From Chloroflexota bacterium (GTDB lineage: Bacteria > Chloroflexota > Anaerolineae > Anaerolineales > Anaerolineaceae): a DNA stretch of 64,000 bases. The translations under genes and the position numbers were made by a program. The stretch is taken from assembly GCA_016887485.1 (NCBI GenBank), contig CP069394.1, forward strand, positions 2,232,001 to 2,296,000, given 5' to 3'. Shown here piece by piece: positions 51,407 through 60,143 of the stretch (the stretch's first letter is position 1; every line of letters begins with the position of its first letter). The notes below the pieces were generated by a model, which was not told the origin of the DNA, did no database searches, and saw only the letters and a program-made list of their open reading frames with translations.

Positions 51407-52091
51407 GCAGCACCTCATTCAAGTCAAAAACAGGTCCCTCACTGCAGGCCAGCTTCATCCCGTGGCGGGTTTCCACCGCGCAAACGCCACATTCCCCCAG
51501 TCCGTGGCAAGGCATATTTGTTCGCACCAGAATCTGTCCATCAAAAGGCAGGCTGTCGAGTGCGATTATCTCATCCAATTGCGGCAGGGATTCCCGCGGC
51601 AGGTCAAGAGCCAGATACTCCGGCCAATCCAGATTATCCGTCAAAGTTGAGAGTGGCGCAATTTCCACCACAGATGGGATCAGGTGCAGGATATCCGGGG
51701 AGGGTTGGGGATCGCAAAACAGTGTCACGGTGGCGTTTTGGTCCACTGCCAGCGGGATCAATGGCATCAACCGGCTGGGGTCCACGCCGATGGCGCACAA
51801 GGCCACCCGCCGCACAGAGGCTGGCAGTTGAAATCCCTGTCCCTGTGGAGGGAGCATGGCCAGCTGGTCACCGGGCTGCCAGCCCGGAGGAAGCGGGGCC
51901 AGCGGCAGGCGTTCTGTTTCGGTGCCAACACGGAAAAGGGGTGTGGGGAGGATTTCGGAAGTGTCCGCAAGCGCCTGCGCGGGCAGGTACTGACCGGGTA
52001 TGGGCCAGGTTTTGTGCGGCAGGTCCAGAATCCCCGCGCGGGAACCGCCAAGGCTGAAAATTTCGACTAATTTGGCCGTAAGTTCAGGCAT
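51393..52091 (-). CDS. PyrK-like electron-transfer subunit
   Basis: A 232-residue flavoprotein related to the dihydroorotate dehydrogenase electron-transfer subunit. The C-terminal [2Fe-2S] motif MPCHGLGECGVCAVETRHG with a later Cys in KLACSEG is clear. The N-terminal barrel (PGQYLPAQA) and the dinucleotide region (VALCAIGVDPSRLMPLI) are recognisable but diverged. It should pass electrons between NAD(H) and the PyrD-like partner, whose gene overlaps it. It starts 28 bp after the ProRS stop, so the three genes may share a transcript. Confidence 0.75.
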   Translation of the reverse strand: MPELTAKLVEIFSLGGSRAGILDLPHKTWPIPGQYLPAQALADTSEILPTPLFRVGTETERLPLAPLPPGWQPGDQLAMLPPQGQGFQLPASVRRVALCAIGVDPSRLMPLIPLAVDQNATVTLFCDPQPSPDILHLIPSVVEIAPLSTLTDNLDWPEYLALDLPRESLPQLDEIIALDSLPFDGQILVRTNMPCHGLGECGVCAVETRHGMKLACSEGPVFDLNEVLHVAE

Positions 52092-52119
52092 GGCGGTTAC
52101 CTCAGAGGATAATCAAAAA

Positions 52120-53892
52120 TTAGAGCTTGAAATGGTCTTTTTGGCTTTGCGCCATCTCGGCCAGGATCTTCTGGATCGTGGGGAGGGCTTCATCCGCGGG
52201 GACCACCCAGCGATCTTCCTGATCGCGGCGTTTGAACTCGTAGCCGCCCTGAGACATGGCCCGGTGCGATACGGTGACCCGCAGGGGCAGACCGATCAGG
52301 TCGGCATCGTTGAATTTAACCCCGGCGCGCTCGTCGCGGTCATCATAGAGCGGCTCCAGCCCGGCTTCCACCAGCTCAGCATAGAGCTTTTCAGCGGCGA
52401 TCTCAGCGGAGCCATCCTTGCTGTTGAGCACGACCAGATGGATGGGATAAGGTGCGATGCTGACGGGCCAAATCAGGCCCATCTCGTCATTGTATTCTTC
52501 GGCCACACAGGCCAACAACCGGCCCACACCGATGCCGTAGGAGCCCATGATGATCGGGTGCGCTTCCCCTTCATCGTCCAGGAAAGTCGCGCCCAGGGAT
52601 TCGGTATAGCGGGTGCCCAGCTTGAAGATATTACCCACTTCCACGCCGCGTTTGGCTTCCAGTTTGCCGCCGCACTGTGGACAGGGCGCCTCATCTTCCG
52701 CCTGCGCGATGTCGGCGATGACATCCGCCTGATAATCCCGGCCCAGATTGGTGTTGCGCAGGTGGTATCCAACTTCATTGGCTCCTGCCACCATGTTGGG
52801 GGAGTGTTCCAGCAGGTCATCTGCTATCACCAGCACGTTCTTCCGCTCGATGCCAATCGGGGAGGCATAGCCCGGCACGGCTCCAACCCGCTCGATCTCC
52901 TCATTGAGCGCAGGTCGCAGGCTGCGGACAGCGCCTTTGTCAGCCGCACTCACGGCATTGGCAAGCTTGGTCTCATTGAGCGCCATGTCGCCGCGCAGGA
53001 CGGCGAAGACCAGCAAGGGTTGTTCCCGGTCGGATACTTCCGCGGTCATAAAGACGGCTTTGGCAGTCCTGGTGGGGGAAATATCCAGGAAAGCGGTCAG
53101 ATCTGCAATGGAGGTGACATCCGGGGTGGCGACTTTTTCCACCGGCAGCAATTCTTCCGCCGCTGGGTGGGGTTTGGCAAAGGCGGCCACCTGACGGTTG
53201 GCTGAATAGTCGCAGGAATCACAGAACATCAATGTGTCCTCGCCCACAGGGGTCAGGTACATATATTCATGGGCTTCCTTGCCGCCCATCATCCCGGTAT
53301 CCGAGCCGACTGCCCGAACAGGCAGCCCGCAGCGGTTGAAAATCCGGAAATAGGCGTCATAGTGCGCCTGATACTGTCCGTCCAACCCATCCCAATCGCG
53401 GTCCAGGCTGTAGCTGTCGAGCATGGTGAATTCGCGTACACGGATCAGCCCTGCGCGCGGGCGGGGGTCATCACGGAATTTGGTCTGGATATGGTAGATC
53501 AACTGAGGGAGCTGACGGTAGGACTGGATCTCACGCCGGGCCAGGTCAGTGACGACCTCCTCATGGGTCATCGCCAGCACCATGTCGTGCCCGGTGCGGT
53601 CCTTGAAGCGGGCCATCTCATCACCGATTTGCGACCAGCGGCCGGTCTCCTGCCAAACATCGGCGGGATGCACCACCGGCATGGTCAATTCCTGACCACC
53701 GATGGCATTGATCTCTTCGCGCATGATGGTCTCGATCCGGTTCAGGGATCGCCGTGCAAGAGGTAAATAGGTAAAGATGCCGGCACCCAGTTGGCGGATG
53801 AAACCCGCCCGCAGCAGGAGTTGGTGGCTGATGGTTTCAGCATCAGATGGCACCTCCCGCAGGGTGGTGCTAAAGGCTTTTGAGAGGCGCAT
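52120..53892 (-). CDS. proS: Prolyl-tRNA synthetase, bacterial type
   Basis: A 590-residue class II aminoacyl-tRNA synthetase that charges tRNA-Pro. Class II motifs: TYLPLARRSLNRIETIMREE (motif 1 region), FRDDPRPRAGLIRVREF (motif 2) and GSYGIGVGRLLACVAEEY (motif 3). Between motifs 2 and 3 is the editing insertion (YbaK-like, about 220-400), typical of the bacterial form, and a C-terminal anticodon-binding domain follows. Length is usual. It starts three bases after the bactofilin stop. No T-box leader is seen, as the gene is internal to a transcript. Confidence 0.96.
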   Translation of the reverse strand: MRLSKAFSTTLREVPSDAETISHQLLLRAGFIRQLGAGIFTYLPLARRSLNRIETIMREEINAIGGQELTMPVVHPADVWQETGRWSQIGDEMARFKDRTGHDMVLAMTHEEVVTDLARREIQSYRQLPQLIYHIQTKFRDDPRPRAGLIRVREFTMLDSYSLDRDWDGLDGQYQAHYDAYFRIFNRCGLPVRAVGSDTGMMGGKEAHEYMYLTPVGEDTLMFCDSCDYSANRQVAAFAKPHPAAEELLPVEKVATPDVTSIADLTAFLDISPTRTAKAVFMTAEVSDREQPLLVFAVLRGDMALNETKLANAVSAADKGAVRSLRPALNEEIERVGAVPGYASPIGIERKNVLVIADDLLEHSPNMVAGANEVGYHLRNTNLGRDYQADVIADIAQAEDEAPCPQCGGKLEAKRGVEVGNIFKLGTRYTESLGATFLDDEGEAHPIIMGSYGIGVGRLLACVAEEYNDEMGLIWPVSIAPYPIHLVVLNSKDGSAEIAAEKLYAELVEAGLEPLYDDRDERAGVKFNDADLIGLPLRVTVSHRAMSQGGYEFKRRDQEDRWVVPADEALPTIQKILAEMAQSQKDHFKL

Positions 53893-53895
53893 GAC

Positions 53896-54366
53896 TTAAT
53901 TATCGCTTTCCGGTGAGGTTTCGTCGTTGGGGGTGGGTTCGTTTTCAATCGCCGTCTCAGCAGGCGGCTCTGGCAGGTCGGAGAGGTCCACTTTTTCTTC
54001 CATCGTGACCTTGCCGCGCAGGAAGGCGCCTTCTTCGGTGGCGAAGGACTGGGTGGTCACGTCGCCATAGACCCGACCGGTGGCGCGGATCTCAAGCTTT
54101 TCGGCGATGATCGGCGCATTGACCGTACCCGCTACGATGACCGTCCCGGCTTTGAGCGCGTTGCAGGTCACCCGGCCGGTCTCGCCCACGATCACCAGAC
54201 CGCGTACGGCGATTTCGCCTTCGAGGGTGCCTTCGATCCGAACGCCACCCTTACCGCGCAGGTCGCCTTTCCAGTTAATGCCGGGGCCGAGAACGGTGGT
54301 GACCCGTGCGACCGGGCCGACCGAAGTTTGTGTGTTTGTGGGTTTGTTCTTATTGCCGAATAACAT
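53896..54366 (-). CDS. Bactofilin
   Basis: A 156-residue cytoskeletal protein. After a short N-terminal tail the bactofilin beta-helix (about 28-125) shows the repeated short strands VLGPGINWKGDLRGKGGVRI and GTLEGEIAVRGLVIVGETG. A Pro/Glu-rich acidic tail follows. Bactofilins polymerise and organise cell-envelope enzymes. Several terminal residues of the beta-helix and the tail are variable in the family. It is directly upstream of proS. Confidence 0.9.
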   Translation of the reverse strand: MLFGNKNKPTNTQTSVGPVARVTTVLGPGINWKGDLRGKGGVRIEGTLEGEIAVRGLVIVGETGRVTCNALKAGTVIVAGTVNAPIIAEKLEIRATGRVYGDVTTQSFATEEGAFLRGKVTMEEKVDLSDLPEPPAETAIENEPTPNDETSPESDN

Positions 54367-54419
54367 GGATAATGCCTTTCTATTTAATTACTCATCCGAT
54401 CAAGCGCTTTAGGCAGCCG

Positions 54420-55529
54420 TCAGTTATGAGGCGGCCAGATCGTTCCAGCCGGGACCACACCGCGATCCGGTACATTCGCTTTGACCGTTGCCCCGTTACC
54501 AACCAGGGCATAGGCCCCAATTTTGACATTGAGGTTGACCGTGGCGCGCATGCCGATCAGCGTGCCTTCACCTACCGTCACGCCGCCGGCCAGGGTTGCG
54601 CCAGGGGAGAGGTTCACGGTTTTACCCAGCTGGCAGTCATGCGAGACGATCGCGCCGGTGTTGATGATTGTGCCGAAGCCGGCAGTCACTTCCGTGCCGA
54701 CATAGGCCAGGGGAAAAACCTGCACCCCATCGATCAGATCGGCGCTGTCTTCAATAAAAGCGGTGGGGTGGATCACTTTCGGGAATTGGAAACCAGCCTG
54801 CCGCAGCAGGTCAAAGACGGATAAGCGGGCATTCAGATTGCCGATTCCGCCCACGCCATTGATCGCCAGCCGAATGCCGTCGGCGGCCAACTTTGCCAGA
54901 GTATCCCGCCCCCCAAGGACAGGCAGCCCCAGCACGGTCTCACCGGCAGGGACGCCGTCATCGACGAAGCCCAGCAGGTCAAATCCGCCCATCTTTTGGA
55001 TCAACGCGGCCAGTGAACGGCCGTGCCCACCTGCGCCAAAGATCACCAACCTTTTCTCGCCTTCCGAGACGGGGGGTAAATTGGCAGCGGCTTTTTGAGC
55101 GAGCAGTTCTGCGACCATCTGGCGGGTGACCAACGGGCCAAGGGGCAGCGCTGCCAGGTCCAGGCCGTTACCTTCAGCCAGTTCCCGTGCAGGGGTGGTG
55201 ATCCGTAAGCCTTGCGGGGCAGCTTCTTCAGCAGCTTCAACAGCTTTTGCCCAGGGAGATAAGTTTGGGTCGCTGGAATCGGGTGATTCTCCAATATAAG
55301 CCAGCACTTCGCCGGCAATCATCGACTGGCCGGGCTGATAACGTACACCAACCAGATAACCCGCGGCAGGGGCGTTCACTTCACCGGTGGATTTGGTGGT
55401 TTCTACCACAGCGATCACATCATCCTGCTGGACAGCTTCCCCTTCCGCCGCTTCCAGAGCGACGAGCAGGGCTTCCTTCTCGTTTGGGTTGAGCAGGGGC
55501 ACTTGGATCGGGATCAGTTTCTCACTCAT
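54420..55529 (-). CDS. Lipoyl / E3-binding / NeuD-type acyltransferase fusion (E2-like)
   Basis: A 369-residue protein of unusual build. Residues 1-80 are a lipoyl domain with Lys46 in VETTKSTGEV, as in E2 enzymes. Residues about 100-140 (ITTPARELAEGNGLDLAALP then VTRQMVAELL) resemble the peripheral subunit-binding domain. From about 155 on is a NeuD-type sugar acyltransferase: LVIFGAGGHGRSLAALI (Rossmann-like) and a left-handed beta-helix with hexapeptide repeats ending VPAGTIWPPHN. The chloramphenicol-acetyltransferase-like catalytic domain of normal E2 (DHRxxDG) is absent. It overlaps the E1-beta stop by four bases. I infer that the E1 pair acylates the lipoyl group and that the NeuD part passes the acyl unit to a sugar or other acceptor. 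Confidence 0.85.
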   Translation of the reverse strand: MSEKLIPIQVPLLNPNEKEALLVALEAAEGEAVQQDDVIAVVETTKSTGEVNAPAAGYLVGVRYQPGQSMIAGEVLAYIGESPDSSDPNLSPWAKAVEAAEEAAPQGLRITTPARELAEGNGLDLAALPLGPLVTRQMVAELLAQKAAANLPPVSEGEKRLVIFGAGGHGRSLAALIQKMGGFDLLGFVDDGVPAGETVLGLPVLGGRDTLAKLAADGIRLAINGVGGIGNLNARLSVFDLLRQAGFQFPKVIHPTAFIEDSADLIDGVQVFPLAYVGTEVTAGFGTIINTGAIVSHDCQLGKTVNLSPGATLAGGVTVGEGTLIGMRATVNLNVKIGAYALVGNGATVKANVPDRGVVPAGTIWPPHN

Positions 55530-56575
55530 GCTTGCACCATTTCTCTGGCTTGCGAGATGATATCACTAACTTGCGGCAGGCAGGCCTCTTCCAGGTCTGC
55601 AGCCACCGGGATAACGGTTTCCTGAGCGGCGATCCGCCCTGCCCGTTTTAGTTTTGGCCCCAAGGTTTCGGCCGCGCGGGCCAGCACTTCCGCACCCCAG
55701 CCCCAGGATCCGGTCCCTTCTTCCACGGCCAACAATCTGCCGGATCGCTGAAGGGATTCGATAAGCGGATCAAGATGGGCGGGGGAGAGGCGGGTTGGGA
55801 TCACCAGTTCCGCGAAAATTTCATGCTCATAGGCCAGGCTGTGCAGTGCTTGCAGCGCTAGGTGGGCCATATAACTATAAGCGGTCAGGGTGATCTGCGG
55901 CTTCGGTGCGCCGCGCAGGGAGAGTGTCGTGCAGGTCGCCGGGAAGCCGTCTTTAGGGAGGCTTTCCGATACCTCATAATCCTGAAGGTCCTCCGAAGTG
56001 AGGAGTTTCAAGAGATATTGCAGTTTGTTTTCCACGAAGAAGGTCGGCCCATCCTGGTGGAGGATGGCGTCATGGAGCAGTTGCCCCGCTGCGCCGATTT
56101 CTGAGCTGCCCTGCAGGTGGGAAGGTGCAAGGACGGTCAGCCCCGGCGTGCCGAGGAAGAGCTTCTCGAGTGTTTGGCTGTGAGTGGGCCCGTAACCGCG
56201 GCGGGCGCCCATTGGCGTGCGGATCACAACCGGTGCATTCACCTGGCTGTTGTACATGCCGTGGAATTTGGCGATGTGATTGATAATCTGATCGGCGATC
56301 AGGGTGGCAAAGTCTCCAAACATGATCTCGACCACCGGGCGCATGCCGCGCAGGGCCATCCCGCCAGCCATGCCGGTGATTCCAGCCTCGGAGATCGGGG
56401 TGGTCAATACCCGGTCGGGGAACGCCGTGGAAAGTCCACGGGTTACTTTGAAGGAGCCGCCATAGGGGTCGAGGATATCTTCACCCAACAGGACGACCTG
56501 GGGATTATCCGCCAGGACCTGATGCAGGGCCTGGTTAAGGGATTGCAGTACGGTGCGGGGGAGGGCGTCGGTCAT
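55526..56575 (-). CDS. 2-oxoacid dehydrogenase E1 component, beta subunit
   Basis: A 349-residue beta subunit of a thiamine-diphosphate-dependent dehydrogenase. Conserved parts: LGEDILDPYGGSFKVTRGLS, the TPISEAGITGMAGGMALRGM region, and VVIRTPMGARRGYGPTHSQT. The C-terminal part has the usual transketolase C-domain. It overlaps E1-alpha by four bases on one side and the E2-like fusion by four on the other, so the three should be made in fixed ratio. Pyruvate, branched-chain or acetoin-type substrates cannot be told apart from sequence alone. Confidence 0.9.
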   Translation of the reverse strand: MTDALPRTVLQSLNQALHQVLADNPQVVLLGEDILDPYGGSFKVTRGLSTAFPDRVLTTPISEAGITGMAGGMALRGMRPVVEIMFGDFATLIADQIINHIAKFHGMYNSQVNAPVVIRTPMGARRGYGPTHSQTLEKLFLGTPGLTVLAPSHLQGSSEIGAAGQLLHDAILHQDGPTFFVENKLQYLLKLLTSEDLQDYEVSESLPKDGFPATCTTLSLRGAPKPQITLTAYSYMAHLALQALHSLAYEHEIFAELVIPTRLSPAHLDPLIESLQRSGRLLAVEEGTGSWGWGAEVLARAAETLGPKLKRAGRIAAQETVIPVAADLEEACLPQVSDIISQAREMVQA

Positions 56576-57459
56576 GCGGACCTCCCTTCCATCGCCAAGG
56601 CCGTGTCAAAGGCCGACTGGATTTGGTCCAAGATTCTGAATTGGATAGCTGCCCGTTCCTGATCCGTCAAAAATAAGCCGACAAATTCCACCGGGTCCCG
56701 GAAGGTCCAGAGCAGTTCAACCTCTGTTGGGTCACGGGTGTCATCCCCTTTGGAATGCGTGCCCAGCCGGGAGGTTTCGATCGCCAGGGCCTGAGGGCGA
56801 CTTTCACGGCGGATCAGCCGAGTCAGTTCGCCGGCCACCGGGAGGATTTCGGTCACGTCGTGGGTGTCAAGGTGGGTGGTGGGGATGCCAAAGGCTTCAA
56901 AGCGTTTTGTCATGCTGCCTGCCACGGCTTTTTCAGTGGGGGTGGTTTGGGCGATATGGTTGTTTTCGAGCACGATCAGGATTGGCAGCGACCAGAGTGA
57001 GATCATGTTCAGGCATTCATAAACGATCCCCTCACCGAGGGTGCCGTCGCCCATGAAGTCAAACACGATGGCATTGCGGCCGGCGCGCTTCTCGGCGAAA
57101 GCCATCCCTGCCGCCATCGCCAAGGTGCCGCCCTGGATGCCGTTGGAGTAGAAGTTGCGCCACTGCAGGTGCTGTGAGCCGCCCACCCCGCCGCAAATCC
57201 CGCCGGGTTTGCCCATCAATTCAGCATAGAGGGCGGTTGGGTCGCCGCCATAGGCGAGGAAGTGTCCATGACAGCGGTGGTTGCTGACCACCACGTCATT
57301 TTCCTGCACATGGGAAAGCACACCCACCGCATTGGCTTCATGCCCCAGGCTGGTATGGGTTGTGCCGGGGAAGATGCCGCTGGAAAATTTATCCAGCAGC
57401 AGGGTTTCGAAGCTGCGGATGGTGTATAGTTTTTCGTAGAGCTGGGCGTAGTCAGTCAA
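56572..57459 (-). CDS. 2-oxoacid dehydrogenase E1 component, alpha subunit
   Basis: A 295-residue alpha subunit. The thiamine diphosphate motif is GDGTLGEG followed after the usual distance by ENN (in LIVLENNHIAQTT). GGSQHLQWRNFYSNGIQGGT is the conserved active-site stretch. It is shorter than the usual 320-360 residues, lacking some N-terminal residues. The start codon is TTG with GGAGGAG six bases upstream, overlapping the end of the DNA glycosylase gene by eight bases. It is the first E1 gene of the operon. Confidence 0.88.
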   Translation of the reverse strand: MTDYAQLYEKLYTIRSFETLLLDKFSSGIFPGTTHTSLGHEANAVGVLSHVQENDVVVSNHRCHGHFLAYGGDPTALYAELMGKPGGICGGVGGSQHLQWRNFYSNGIQGGTLAMAAGMAFAEKRAGRNAIVFDFMGDGTLGEGIVYECLNMISLWSLPILIVLENNHIAQTTPTEKAVAGSMTKRFEAFGIPTTHLDTHDVTEILPVAGELTRLIRRESRPQALAIETSRLGTHSKGDDTRDPTEVELLWTFRDPVEFVGLFLTDQERAAIQFRILDQIQSAFDTALAMEGRSA

Positions 57460-58045
57460 GCAGCTCTCCTCCGTTCACGTTGAATCGCCAGGGTTTTGAG
57501 CGCCAGGGTTCCGGCACGCTGTTAAGCCCAATCCGGGCGGAACGCTGCACCCGGTCATCGGGAACAGATTCGCCGGATTCGATCCACAAGCCGTCCCCTG
57601 GTGTGCAGAGATCTATTGTATTAAAAGTCTTGTCAATCGCCAAAGCCTGCGTCAGCTTGGCGGGGCCATCGGTCCAACCGCGCTTACCGGCGTTATAGGG
57701 TCGATTTTGCGTCATCAGGTCCTGTCCCTCTATCGGCTGGATCGCACGGATCAGCACGGCTGAAGGCGTTTCGGGTTGGTCCGTGACCGCATTGAGCATC
57801 CAGTGCATGCCATAGGTGAAGTAGACATAGGCATGGCCCGGCTCGCCATACATCACTGCTGTGCGGGGTGTTTTACCCGCGGAGGCATGGCAGCCAAGGT
57901 CCTCTTCACCCTGATAGGCTTCGCTTTCGAGGATCAGCCCTGCCAGGCGCTGCCCGTTCATCATCCGAACCAAACGGCAGCCCAGCAGGTCCCGCGCCAC
58001 ATCCAGCGCAGAGCGATTGTAAAAGTCACGTTCCAGAATGGACAT
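57452..58045 (-). CDS. Alkyladenine (3-methyladenine) DNA glycosylase, AAG/Mpg type
   Basis: A 197-residue base-excision DNA repair enzyme. Conserved parts: VARDLLGCRLVR, LILESEAYQGEEDLGCHAS (with the catalytic Glu), AYVYFTYGMHWMLNAVT and DGPAKLTQAL. All fit the AAG/Mpg family, which removes alkylated purines. It lies upstream of E1-alpha and overlaps it, an unexpected operon partner with no evident functional tie. Confidence 0.93.
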   Translation of the reverse strand: MSILERDFYNRSALDVARDLLGCRLVRMMNGQRLAGLILESEAYQGEEDLGCHASAGKTPRTAVMYGEPGHAYVYFTYGMHWMLNAVTDQPETPSAVLIRAIQPIEGQDLMTQNRPYNAGKRGWTDGPAKLTQALAIDKTFNTIDLCTPGDGLWIESGESVPDDRVQRSARIGLNSVPEPWRSKPWRFNVNGGELLD

Positions 58046-58141
58046 GCTGTTATTTTACTTGATTAACAGGTGGGAATGCGGAAAGGACGGGTGTTATCCC
58101 GCTGATCCAGGATGCCGGTTGGAACCAAAATCAAACCGCTG

Positions 58142-59074
58142 TTATTTCCCGTTTTGGAATTGGGGGTCTTTTTCGAGGGTCAGCCGCAGGCCGTTTTCGA
58201 GTGAGATCAGCGGAACGTAATTCAGAGCGTTCTTGGCTTTACTGATATCCGCGCACATCCGGGAAACGCCGCTCCCCACTCGAGGGTTGTAGACCTCTTC
58301 GGGTTTGCCGCCGGTGATATCAATCACCTGGCGTGCCAATTCGCGCACGCTGGTTTCCTGCCCGCTGCCGACATTGATCACTTCGCCGTTCAAACCCTGC
58401 GCAGTGGCGGCAGCAACCAGGGCATTGACCACGTCGTCCACATAGACATAGTCACGGGTCTGGTTGCCATCGCCGTGGAAGATCAATGTGCCGTTTTGTT
58501 TAGCCTGGCGGATGAAGTTGGGGATGACTGGCGGGTGGGCGGGGGGAATCCGCTGGCCGGGACCATAGGCGTTGAAAATCCGCAGGATCAGGGTTTCAAC
58601 GCCGGAGAGATCACCGATTGTGCGGACGTACCATTCTGCTGCCAGTTTGGATGCTGCATAGGGTGATTGCGGATGGGGTGACATGGTTTCAACCATCATG
58701 GTAGATTCCTGGTTGCCATAAACGGCGCCGGAAGAGGTCAGCACCACCCGAGGAGTCCCGGCATCGCGAATGGCTTCCATTAGCGTGGCAGTACCGCCGG
58801 TATTCACTTCATTATAATCACGCGGGAAAAGCACTGATTCCGGAACGGAGACCCGGGCGGCTAGGTGGTAGACGCAATGGATATCCTGGAGGAGGGTCCA
58901 GAGCTTGGGGCGGTCGTTGATGTCGCCGCGGGTGAAGTGGATTTCGGGGTCGAGGGCATCGGGGTTGCCTGTGGATAGATCATCCAACACGCGGACATGA
59001 TGCCCCTGCCTGAGTAACCGGTTGCTTAAAGCGGAGCCAAGAAACCCCGCTCCGCCTGTGATCAAAAAATTCAT
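58142..59074 (-). CDS. NAD-dependent sugar epimerase/dehydratase
   Basis: A 310-residue short-chain dehydrogenase of the UDP-glucose epimerase/GalE-like family. The nucleotide motif is GGAGFLGSALS and the catalytic Tyr-Lys pair is in SPYAASKLAAEWY (YxxxK). TSSGAVYGNQES and FHGDGNQTRDYVYVDDVVNA are typical. It should epimerise or dehydrate a nucleotide sugar for glycan synthesis, which fits the NeuD-type acyltransferase about 3 kb away. The substrate cannot be named. Confidence 0.88.
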   Translation of the reverse strand: MNFLITGGAGFLGSALSNRLLRQGHHVRVLDDLSTGNPDALDPEIHFTRGDINDRPKLWTLLQDIHCVYHLAARVSVPESVLFPRDYNEVNTGGTATLMEAIRDAGTPRVVLTSSGAVYGNQESTMMVETMSPHPQSPYAASKLAAEWYVRTIGDLSGVETLILRIFNAYGPGQRIPPAHPPVIPNFIRQAKQNGTLIFHGDGNQTRDYVYVDDVVNALVAAATAQGLNGEVINVGSGQETSVRELARQVIDITGGKPEEVYNPRVGSGVSRMCADISKAKNALNYVPLISLENGLRLTLEKDPQFQNGK

Positions 59075-59137
59075 AATTTACGCCCTCAATACGTTCTGCC
59101 AGTCATCATAGCACAGGATGATTAAATTTGGGAAGGA

Positions 59138-60061
59138 TTAGTAAATTGCTTCAATGCCCAGCTTTTCAGCCAGCAGGGCGGGCGTGTCGGTGGTCAGATC
59201 GTCAATGCCGAGATCCACCAGGGTTTCTGCCAGTTTAATATCCTTGGGATTATTTGCGTCAATGGTCCAGCCATCCACCTGGCAACCATGCTGGTGCAGG
59301 AACTGGATCCAGTCGAAGCCAGCCTTGAGCGCTTTATCCAATAGCTCTGCACGGATGAACCATTGGGCCCCTTCCGGTGCCTGAACAAGCAGGGCGGCGG
59401 CTCGAGCGGCGAAATATTCACCCATCGGGCCCCATTCGAAGGCAGAAAGGGGATGATCGTCCCGCAGCCCATAAGCACCCACCCGGAAAGGCGGGATGCC
59501 ATCCGGACGGGGTTCGTCATCTACCAGGTCCAAATAGAGCAAGGGGTCAAATCCCAGAGAGAGCTCTGGTGAGAACCGGCGCAATGAGCGCACAGCCCAA
59601 TCGGAAACGGAAGTTACCTGGATGCGGTCCAATACGGGAGACAGGATGCGCACAAATTCCCGCAGAATAGCCTGGGTGAGCGGCGTGTAGGGTTTGAGAT
59701 CCAGCTGTAAACGGAGGGCGTCCGGATAGGCAGCGAAGATCTCAATGGCGTCTTCCAGAAAGCCGACCTTGTGTTTAGTGACTTCACCATTGACTTTATA
59801 GTTCAATTTTCTCACCTGCTTGCGAGTGGCCTGAATGGCGTCACCCGAGCCGCTGGTCTCAACGCTCAGGTCACGGTCGTGGATCAGGGCGAAGCTGCCA
59901 TCGGCCAGGGGAATGACATCAATTTCAATAATGGCGGAACCCGCCCTAAGGCAGCCTTCGAGGGCGGCAGGTGAGCCGGGTGGGTAAGATTGTTTACAGT
60001 TGGCGGCGTGATGGATCAGACGGACCGGATTTTCGCGCTGGATGAGGGAAATGGGGAGCAT
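59138..60061 (-). CDS. Glycerophosphodiester phosphodiesterase family protein
   Basis: A 307-residue TIM-barrel protein of the GDPD family that cleaves glycerophosphodiesters to glycerol-3-phosphate. Seen: the opening IHHAANCK (family HR-x, here His-His), the metal site IEIDVIPLADGSFALIHDRD and a C-terminal VDGWTIDANNP. No signal peptide is visible. The unusual His-His at the start and the loss of the usual Arg may affect activity. The product would feed the glycerol-3-phosphate genes at 18.9-21.7 kb. Confidence 0.82.
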   Translation of the reverse strand: MLPISLIQRENPVRLIHHAANCKQSYPPGSPAALEGCLRAGSAIIEIDVIPLADGSFALIHDRDLSVETSGSGDAIQATRKQVRKLNYKVNGEVTKHKVGFLEDAIEIFAAYPDALRLQLDLKPYTPLTQAILREFVRILSPVLDRIQVTSVSDWAVRSLRRFSPELSLGFDPLLYLDLVDDEPRPDGIPPFRVGAYGLRDDHPLSAFEWGPMGEYFAARAAALLVQAPEGAQWFIRAELLDKALKAGFDWIQFLHQHGCQVDGWTIDANNPKDIKLAETLVDLGIDDLTTDTPALLAEKLGIEAIY

Positions 60062-60143
60062 AGATTCTCCTATGGGTTTTTAATCTTATTTCATTACGTG
60101 TGTTGATGTAGGCAAAACATAATTGAAGTCTTCGCACTGTTGT

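Noticed and set aside
52000-53205. A 401-codon plus-strand frame
   Set aside because: Antisense to proS and to the end of the PyrK-like gene, with no ribosome-binding site or recognisable domain.
54420-55529. Ordinary dihydrolipoamide acetyltransferase (E2)
   Set aside because: The lipoyl and E3-binding parts fit E2, but the C-terminal part has hexapeptide repeats and a NeuD-like GAGGHG motif, and no DHRxxDG motif.
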